Both the position numbers and the translations under genes were made by a program. Source: DASYAE01 sp036501535 (GTDB lineage: Bacteria > Actinomycetota > Actinomycetes > Streptomycetales > Catenulisporaceae). From it: 64,000 bases of DNA. Where the stretch lies: positions 27,704 to 91,703 of the forward strand of contig DASYAE010000003.1 in assembly GCA_036501535.1 (NCBI GenBank), written 5' to 3'. Shown here one piece after another: positions 58,193 to 64,000 of this stretch. The notes under the pieces are model-generated. The model was not told the DNA's origin. It saw nothing but the letters and a program-made list of their open reading frames with translations, and did not search any database. How positions within the stretch are numbered: the first letter of the stretch is position 1; each line of letters starts with the position of its first letter.

Positions 58193-58768
58193 TCAGGCCG
58201 TCGCCGTGCCGCTGCCGTGGCTTTGCAGTGCGCTGCTCGCGGCCCCGAGAGCCTGCTCGAGGGTGAGGCCGGTCGCGGCCAGGGCCTGGAGGAACTCGGC
58301 GCCCTCGGACACCACGGCGACTGCGGGGTCGGCCAGCAGATACGTCATCCCCTGGCTGCACAGCGATTCCACGACGGCCTTGTGCGTCCCGTCAAGTGCC
58401 GAATACCACTGCTGAAGCTTGCCGACCACCCGGCCGATCGCCTGCCCGTCGCCGATGACGGAGGCGTCGATGGCCAGGCCCTGCTGGGCGAACGCCTCGG
58501 CGAGGCTCTGGCCGCCCGCGGCCGCGCCCGCGGCTGCTCCCGCGCCACCGCTCTGGCCCGCCGGCTGCCACTGGGATCCGTCCCACTGCCAGTTCCCGTC
58601 CGGCGAGAGCTGGCCGACGGCGGTGGAGCCCGACTGGTCGCCGGCCGACGCCTGCGACTGCGGCTGTTGCTGCTGCGCGTCCTGGCCGGCGGGCTGCCAC
58701 TGCGATCCGTCCCACCGCCAGTGGCCGTCCGGCGACAACTGGCCGACCGACGTGTCCGACTCCGACAT
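58193..58768 (-). CDS. Protein with two WDG (DUF2510-like) repeats, paralogue A
   Basis: This 191-residue protein begins with GQLSPDGHWRWDGSQWQPAG and, after a Gln/Ser linker, GQLSPDGNWQWDGSQWQPAG; these resemble DUF2510 (xxWYPDxxGxxRYWDGxxW). The C-terminal ~105 residues are helical (LAEAFAQQGLAIDASVIG; LQQWYSALDGTHKAVVESL). GGGGAGGG lies 8 nt before ATG at 58768. It is head-to-head with a paralogue 265 bp away and precedes a small hydrophobic protein gene. Function unknown. Confidence 0.78.
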   Translation of the reverse strand: MSESDTSVGQLSPDGHWRWDGSQWQPAGQDAQQQQPQSQASAGDQSGSTAVGQLSPDGNWQWDGSQWQPAGQSGGAGAAAGAAAGGQSLAEAFAQQGLAIDASVIGDGQAIGRVVGKLQQWYSALDGTHKAVVESLCSQGMTYLLADPAVAVVSEGAEFLQALAATGLTLEQALGAASSALQSHGSGTATA

Positions 58769-59033
58769 GGCTGCGACCCTCCCCAAAGGCTTTACGACAC
58801 TGGCTCCGAGTCCTTTGCAGCGTCGCACCGAGCCAGGGGTGCTCGGTATGCGTGAAGGCGCAACACTTCGGGCATCGATGTGCACCCCGAGGGGCGGCGG
58901 GATCCGGCGGTCCGCCCCCGTCCCGGCCCGGTCGCAGCGGCCGGGCATCCAGGCTGCGGACATGCCGCGCGGTGCCCCAAAGTCTGCGCGTTGGGGCGAG
59001 ACGCGCGCATCCCGGGGTGCCGCACAATGAGCC

Positions 59034-59597
59034 ATGGCTACTGACGCGCACGGGCGTCTGCTGTCAGAGGACGGCAACTATTACTGGGACGGCGACGCAT
59101 GGCAGCTCGCCGGCCAGTCCGCCGCGGCAGGCTCGCAGCAGCCTCAAACGCAAGCGCAGAATGTCGACGCGCAGGGGCGTCTGCTCTCGGAGGACGGCAT
59201 ATATTACTGGGACGGCGCCAACTGGCAGCTCGTCGACAGGTCCGCCGCGGCCCGGTCGCAGAACTCCACGCCGCAGGCCCGGTTCGCCCAGGGCTTCGCC
59301 GACGCCATGGCCCGGGCGGGCTACGAGGTCGACGCCAACATGGTCCCGGCCCAGGCGCAGCTCCAGGCCGGCCTCGCCGCCGCGCAGCAGTTCTACCAGG
59401 AACTCGATCCGATCTCGCGGGCCGTCATCGACGAGTTCACGGCCGACCCCGGATCGGCGGCCATCGGCCTGTCCCAGACCGGGATCGTCAGCGGTATCGA
59501 CTCGCTGCTGCACGCCTTCGACCAGATCCCGGCATCGCTGGGCGATCTCCTGCAGGCCGCCGGGGAGTCGCTCGGCTCCAATGCGAGCGCCGGTTAG
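59034..59597 (+). CDS. Protein with two WDG (DUF2510-like) repeats, paralogue B
   Basis: This 187-residue protein has GRLLSEDGNYYWDGDAWQLAG (in part) twice at its N-terminus and a helical C-terminal half that aligns with paralogue A (FADAMARAGYEVDANMV; AQQFYQELDPISRAVIDEF). Both share the AxAxxG...DA...Q(W/F)Yx(A/E)LD pattern. No ribosome site is clear before ATG, which may be leaderless. The pair is divergent, as if they shared a regulated promoter. Confidence 0.75.
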   Translation: MATDAHGRLLSEDGNYYWDGDAWQLAGQSAAAGSQQPQTQAQNVDAQGRLLSEDGIYYWDGANWQLVDRSAAARSQNSTPQARFAQGFADAMARAGYEVDANMVPAQAQLQAGLAAAQQFYQELDPISRAVIDEFTADPGSAAIGLSQTGIVSGIDSLLHAFDQIPASLGDLLQAAGESLGSNASAG

Positions 59598-59619
59598 CCG
59601 CAACTGGGGGCCGAGGAAG

Positions 59620-62367
59620 TCACGACTCGAGCACGAGGCTCAGCCGTTTGGCCTCCTGGGCGACGCGAGCAGGCTTCGCCAGTGCGGCCAGCTCGTCCAG
59701 ACGGGGGAACGCGACCGGCGGACCGCCCGCCTGGGCCTGGCCGGCGTAGCGGGCCGCGAGCAGGAGCAGGTCCGGCAGGCCGCGGGCCTGCGGGGCGTCG
59801 GCGAGCTCTGCGACCGCCGCGGCGGCCACCGCCACGATCTCGCGCGCCGCGCCGCCGCGCGCGGCGTCGTCCAGCGAGGGGATGAGGCGGTTGTGCTTGA
59901 TCATGTCGCCGCCGAGCAGCTGTCCTATGTGCAAGCCAAGCACCGCCGGATCCAGCAGACCGCGCGCGGCGAGGATAAGCAGGCCGTCGACCGCGGCGAT
60001 CCGGTTCTCGGGGGTGCGCGCCGCCATGCCGTAGGCGAGGGCGGCGTGGGTGACCGGCCCCGGGGCGCCGGCGGTCTCGGCGAGCTGCGGGAAGACCGAG
60101 GGGATGCGCGCGACGTCCATCGCCTCGCCGAGCACGAACCTCATCGTGTGTGCCGCGGCGACATCCGGGTGGTGCGGAAGCAGCAGCGGCCAGTCGCCGA
60201 CCGGAATCTCCGGAGCTGACGCGCCGTGGAAGTCGCCGAACGAGCGCTCCGGCAAGAGGGCGTAGTAGACGGACAGGCCCGGGCGGGTCTTCGTATTGAG
60301 GCCCACCTTGTCGGCGAAACGCGCGGCGCGCGGGGGCGCCGGGGGCATCGTCTCCCGATACGGGTCGTAGGAGGTCTCGTCCTTGTTGCGGCGGACGTAG
60401 AACTCGGCGAAGTCCGGAAACGTGCCGGGCAGCGGTCGTTGGCCGGCCAGCGCGGCACGCACGGCGGGACCGGGGTCCGGCGGAAGGCGCAGCAGGGCCT
60501 GCTCGAGGTCGCGGCGCATCGGCTCGCCGCCGCAGGCCCCGTACTCGGCCAGCCGGCCGAGGAAGGCCTGCGGGTCGATCGCGCCGTTCGGCTCGGTGGG
60601 AGCGGCGAGCAGGCACGGCGCCGGCCGGTCCGCGACCAGCGCTTCCGCCAGCTCGTAGATGCGCACCAGCACGACCTTGGCCGCCCCGGGCCGCCAAGAG
60701 GCGATTTCGTTCGTCGTGCCGCGGGGCACCCGCGAGCGGTCGAGCGCCGCCCGGAAGAGCAGCGCGAGCGCGCCGGAAAGCTGCCAGCGCGCCCATGACA
60801 GATATCTGCCTTCTTTCAGATGCGGGTGGCGTGCCGCGAGCGACGCGAAGGCAGCGGCGAACGCGGACCGGTCGCTGTGCGCGAACCTCGCGACGGCGTC
60901 CATGATCCGCTCCACCTCCGCGAGGGCGACCTCGCGCTGCGCGAGCACCGGGGCGAAGGCTTCGGCGAGCTCTTCGACCGAGCCGATGGGTACCGGCCTC
61001 GGCGGGGGCTGATATGCAGGCGGCCTGAGCGCTTCGGGAGTGCTGGGAGCGCTGCCGGACGTGGACGTAGGCGTGGATGCGGCGGTCTCTTCCGGTTCGG
61101 TGCCGAAGACCGCACGCGCCTCGGGCTCCAGCGCCGGGTCCAGCAGGCTGGTGGCTGCCTCGCGCAGCCGACCACGCAGCTCGTCGTCGACCGCTGACGA
61201 CACTGCCATCGACCCGGTCTTCGGCGCAGCCTTCGACGCCGTGCGCTTCGGCTTGAGGTGCTTGGCGGCCAAGCGCAGCGCGCGCTGCTGGACGGCGACC
61301 GCCCGGTGCCCGAACGCAGTGGCCAGAGTGCTGAGAAGCTCGGGCGCGGCGGCCGGGTCGCGGGCGATCGCGGCGCTGATCCAGGCGATCTGCGCGGTGG
61401 GGAGGTTGGTCTCGGGGCGGCTGAAAACGGTGTCGGAGAGCTCTGCGAGCGTCGCGCTCTCGAGCGGCTCGTGCGCGTCGAGGGCTTTGAGCGCCGCCTG
61501 GGCTCGCTTGGCGGTGGCGGATTGGCTGGAGGCGATCATGCCGAGGTAGGTCGGCAGCCGGGCGCCGACCTCGTCCGGCGTCGGGCCGAGGAGGTCGTGC
61601 AGCCGGTGGAAGCCGCGCAGGTTGCCGATGGTGTCGTCGCTGAGCAGCTTCGCGCTGCAGCTGTCGAGCATGGCGGAACGCTCGAGCACGCCCTCGGCGG
61701 TGAGCTCCGCCAGCCTTTCGGGTATCGGGCTCCACGGGCCGAGGAACGCGCCCGCGCCCGGGACCTCGAAGATCCGCGCGGCGATCTCCCGCAGCCGCGG
61801 CTCGGCGCGCATGTCGGGCGCCTCCTCCAGCCACGCCAGCACGAACCCGTCGGCGAGCGGCACCTGTGCGCCGCTCGCCGCGATCAGCCGCTTGATCAGA
61901 CCGAAGAGCTCCCACCTGCGCCCCGGCGAGGTGAGCGCCTCGCTCAGCCGAGCGGCCAGCTCGGCCAGCCACGTGGTCTCCCGCCGGGCCACGAGCAGCT
62001 CGCCGATCAGCCCCTCCTGCTGCCCGCCGTCCCGGCTCGGCCACGAGCGCAGCAGCCCGAACGGCAGGTCGCGCCGCCTGATCCACCAGGCGACCTGAGC
62101 CGGCGTCTGCTCGCACATCACCCCGGCCACGACGATCCGGCTCGGGCGCGTGCCGACGGTGCTCCAGGCGTCCTCCGAGTCGCGCAGCTCGGCGTTGGTC
62201 TGCTGGTACAGGGTTTTGATATCGGCGGCCAGGTGCTTCAGCTGCGCCGGCGGCACCGGCGAGAGCAGGGCCGCGACATCGTGGTCCGAGCCGCTCATGA
62301 TCGCGTCGCGCAGCGACTCCCACGCGACGGCCTCGGCGACAGGCGCCTGGACTTCCACGTCGCCCAC
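59620..62367 (-). CDS. DUF6493-like large helical-repeat protein
   Basis: This 915-residue soluble protein is rich in alpha-helical HEAT-like segments (LAELAARLSEALTSPGRRWELFGLI). Conserved blocks include RIVVAGVMCEQTPAQVAWWI, SWARWQLSGALALLFRAALD and PVTHAALAYGMAARTPENRI. I associate the pattern with DUF6493 proteins, which often accompany SWIM zinc-finger genes; here the SWIM gene ends 5 bp before its GTG start at 62367. Its function is unknown. The C-terminal 24 residues are encoded up to 22 bp from the divergent-oriented WDG gene's stop. Confidence 0.78.
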   Translation of the reverse strand: MGDVEVQAPVAEAVAWESLRDAIMSGSDHDVAALLSPVPPAQLKHLAADIKTLYQQTNAELRDSEDAWSTVGTRPSRIVVAGVMCEQTPAQVAWWIRRRDLPFGLLRSWPSRDGGQQEGLIGELLVARRETTWLAELAARLSEALTSPGRRWELFGLIKRLIAASGAQVPLADGFVLAWLEEAPDMRAEPRLREIAARIFEVPGAGAFLGPWSPIPERLAELTAEGVLERSAMLDSCSAKLLSDDTIGNLRGFHRLHDLLGPTPDEVGARLPTYLGMIASSQSATAKRAQAALKALDAHEPLESATLAELSDTVFSRPETNLPTAQIAWISAAIARDPAAAPELLSTLATAFGHRAVAVQQRALRLAAKHLKPKRTASKAAPKTGSMAVSSAVDDELRGRLREAATSLLDPALEPEARAVFGTEPEETAASTPTSTSGSAPSTPEALRPPAYQPPPRPVPIGSVEELAEAFAPVLAQREVALAEVERIMDAVARFAHSDRSAFAAAFASLAARHPHLKEGRYLSWARWQLSGALALLFRAALDRSRVPRGTTNEIASWRPGAAKVVLVRIYELAEALVADRPAPCLLAAPTEPNGAIDPQAFLGRLAEYGACGGEPMRRDLEQALLRLPPDPGPAVRAALAGQRPLPGTFPDFAEFYVRRNKDETSYDPYRETMPPAPPRAARFADKVGLNTKTRPGLSVYYALLPERSFGDFHGASAPEIPVGDWPLLLPHHPDVAAAHTMRFVLGEAMDVARIPSVFPQLAETAGAPGPVTHAALAYGMAARTPENRIAAVDGLLILAARGLLDPAVLGLHIGQLLGGDMIKHNRLIPSLDDAARGGAAREIVAVAAAAVAELADAPQARGLPDLLLLAARYAGQAQAGGPPVAFPRLDELAALAKPARVAQEAKRLSLVLES

Positions 62368-62372
62368 CGGGA

Positions 62373-63803
62373 TCAGCCCTCTTCCGCCGACGCCGTGGCG
62401 AGCACGCCGCGCCGCTCGAGCTGGGCGGCCAGCACGTGCTTGCACGGGCCGCGCCCGCCGCGGTACTCCATCCACCACATGCACGTGCACGAAGCCTGAT
62501 CGTCGCCGGTGAAGCGGACCTGGTGCCCGCCGCCCGCCGCAGCGGCCGCCTCGTCGCTGCACACGATGCTGATATCGCCCTTCCGGATGACGGCGCCCGC
62601 CTCGACCAGCGCCTGGGCCGCGGCCAGCCGCGGATTGTCCTTCATCGCCCGCGCCGCGTCGTAGGGCAACTCGCGGTGGAAGAACGCCGCCTGCGCGGCG
62701 TCGAAGCCGACCCGGCCGGACGTGCCGAGCAGGCTGAGCGCGGCCCGCACCCGCTCCCGTGACAGGCCGCTGCGATCGGCAAGGACGTCCGGGTCGATCC
62801 GGCCCTGAAAGTCCAGCAGCCGGCCGATCTCCTCCGCGTCGTCCGACACGTCCTCGCCGGCCAGCGCGGCCAGCACCGCGCCCTCGCCGGAGAACCCGCG
62901 CGAGGCCTCCGGCGAGAGGGCCAGCGTCATGCGCATGCCGGGCAGGTCGAGCTGCCAGCACGAGGAGACCGGCAGCGCCGCTCCGGCCGACAGCGCCGGT
63001 CCGTAGACGGTCAGCGCGCCGCCGAACCGGAGCAGGGCCAACAGTTCCTTGAGACGCTCGGTGCCCGGCAGGCAGACCGCGCCCGGCATCGCCCGCGTGG
63101 TCAGCCGCAGGCCGCGCCCGGCGGGCATCGCCCACATCACGCCGCGGCTCGTGTTCGGCAGGCCGCGCAGGAAGCGGGCGGCCTCGGCCGCGGCCAGGCC
63201 CGCGCGCGGTTCGAACCCCGAGGTGAGCGCCTGGACCTGGGCGAAGCCGCGCAGCCAGCGGCCCGGCAGCGGCACCTTGCGCTCGACCGCGACCCCGTCG
63301 AGGGTGGCCGCCTCCAGGCCGTCCGGCCCGATCCCGAGCCGCAGCGGGTCGGCGCCGCGCACCCGGCCGAGGGCGAAGCGCAGCCCGGAGTTGATGTCGA
63401 CGTTGGTCGTGCCGCGGGCCAGCCAGTCGCCCTCGATCCCGTCCGGCAGCACGTCGAGCCGCGCGTACACGCCGCAGCAGGCTGAGAACGACTCGAACCG
63501 CAGGCGCTCGCCGTCGCACGTGACCACCGGGTCGCGGTACGGGGTCGGCGTGCGGCGGTAATAATGTGCCGCCGCCACGTTGGCCAGCCCGAGCAGCGCG
63601 GCCGCGGCCGGCTCGGCCTCGGACATCCACCCGGAGAAGAACCGCGGGTGCGCCTGCACCTCGTTCGGCGAGGTCTCCACTGTGCTCGACGTGCCTTTGC
63701 TCAGCGTGCTGACGCCCCCGCTGGTCTCCAGGTCGAGCAGGCCGTCGCCGGACATGCTCGAGGAGCGCACATACGCATAGCTTTGCGTCGATGTCGTCGC
63801 CAT
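62373..63803 (-). CDS. SWIM zinc-finger protein
   Basis: This 476-residue protein has the SWIM motif near the C-terminus: CTCMWWMEYRGGRGPCKH (CxCxnCxH, residues ~438-455). The N-terminal part (SYAYVRSSSM; FFSGWMSEAEPAAAALLGLA) and the middle (LPNTSRGVMWAMPAGRGLRL) match the actinobacterial SWIM/DUF-type group. SWIM domains bind nucleic acid or protein. It forms a close operon with the DUF6493-like gene downstream (5-bp gap). ATG at 63803 is chosen over GTG at 63833 since the conserved start reads ATTSTQSYAYVRS. Confidence 0.82.
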   Translation of the reverse strand: MATTSTQSYAYVRSSSMSGDGLLDLETSGGVSTLSKGTSSTVETSPNEVQAHPRFFSGWMSEAEPAAAALLGLANVAAAHYYRRTPTPYRDPVVTCDGERLRFESFSACCGVYARLDVLPDGIEGDWLARGTTNVDINSGLRFALGRVRGADPLRLGIGPDGLEAATLDGVAVERKVPLPGRWLRGFAQVQALTSGFEPRAGLAAAEAARFLRGLPNTSRGVMWAMPAGRGLRLTTRAMPGAVCLPGTERLKELLALLRFGGALTVYGPALSAGAALPVSSCWQLDLPGMRMTLALSPEASRGFSGEGAVLAALAGEDVSDDAEEIGRLLDFQGRIDPDVLADRSGLSRERVRAALSLLGTSGRVGFDAAQAAFFHRELPYDAARAMKDNPRLAAAQALVEAGAVIRKGDISIVCSDEAAAAAGGGHQVRFTGDDQASCTCMWWMEYRGGRGPCKHVLAAQLERRGVLATASAEEG

Positions 63804-64000
63804 GCCGGCGAGCGTAACGGCGCCTACTGACACTGCCGCGACAGCTCGTCGAGCACGGTGCTTAGGGCTCGCAGAAAAACAAAACCCTGATTTTGTGGGT
63901 TGGCCGGCGTGGTGTCCGCAGCGCGATTCGGTGGTTGTGCATCGTCGTGTTGGCGGCGGTGTGGTATCCAGGCCGCATGGGTGTTGCCGGGCAGTGTGAG
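63804..64000. other. Window-end intergenic DNA with an AT-richer hairpin
   Basis: ACAAAA (63879-63884) and TTTTGT (63891-63896) form a 6-bp stem, overlapping a second pairing AACCC (63883-63887)/GGGTT (63897-63901). It may be a terminator of an unseen gene or the end of a mobile element; no gene is supported in these 197 bp. Confidence 0.35.

Noticed and set aside
1..64000. tRNA, rRNA, CRISPR or transposase genes
   Set aside because: I read for T-loop/CCA-type patterns, regular 25-40-bp repeat-spacer arrays and DDE or HUH motifs and saw none that hold up.

Overview
The window is about 70% G+C with dense, often overlapping genes, GTG starts, ATGA/GTGA stop-start overlaps and actinobacterial families (DUF4132, SWIM/DUF6493-type pair, MEDS-domain kinase, a cytoplasmic-type contractile injection system). 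It looks like chromosome from a filamentous actinomycete such as Streptomyces, Catenulispora or Actinospica; the genus is inferred. I see no tRNA, rRNA, CRISPR array or recognisable transposase.

Layout. 1-4.1 kb: the end of a TetR regulator, then a MerR-like regulator overlapping a VIT/VWA protein, driven from a palindrome-covered promoter. 4.2-12 kb: a carbohydrate locus with a GH92 mannosidase, a three-gene sugar ABC importer and a divergent LacI repressor, with two matching operators in the shared intergenic region. 12.2-17.8 kb: a phytanoyl-CoA-dioxygenase-like protein and an ECF sigma/ABC-2 exporter cluster. 18-20.8 kb: a DUF4132 protein and a small partner. 21-28.3 kb: secreted enzymes (GH18 chitinase with a DasR-like site, GH79-like enzyme with ricin lectin, beta-helix protein with FN3 domains) and a LOG-like protein. 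28.8-32.4 kb: a STAS/MEDS-ATPase pair and a two-gene MTA/SAH nucleosidase plus LuxS-like operon. 32.3-40 kb: an OmpR-type two-component system, a GT-C membrane glycosyltransferase, an ornithine-carbamoyltransferase-family enzyme, a nucleotide-kinase-like protein and a DUF4255 (Pvc16-like) cap protein.

41.2-56.1 kb is a long minus-strand extracellular-type contractile injection system (eCIS) operon: sheath, four tube-family proteins, LysM adaptor, VgrG spike, gp25, gp6-like and gp7-like baseplate proteins, a zinc-ribbon/polyproline membrane protein resembling Streptomyces CisA, and a DUF4157 metalloprotease-type candidate cargo. No AAA+ ATPase or clear tape measure is visible. A five-unit 23-bp repeat array lies directly upstream of the first gene, and a 54-residue gene in the operon lacks a canonical start codon.

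56.5-64 kb holds a DUF445 membrane protein, a head-to-head pair of paralogues with DUF2510-like WDG repeats, and a DUF6493-like/SWIM zinc-finger pair.

Most notable: (i) a LuxS-like protein whose active-site motifs are in a non-canonical order, overlapping its expected pathway partner MTA/SAH nucleosidase; (ii) the eCIS island with its iteron-like array and CTG-start or frameshifted gene; (iii) several readable regulatory circuits (LacI, MerR, DasR, OmpR-type).
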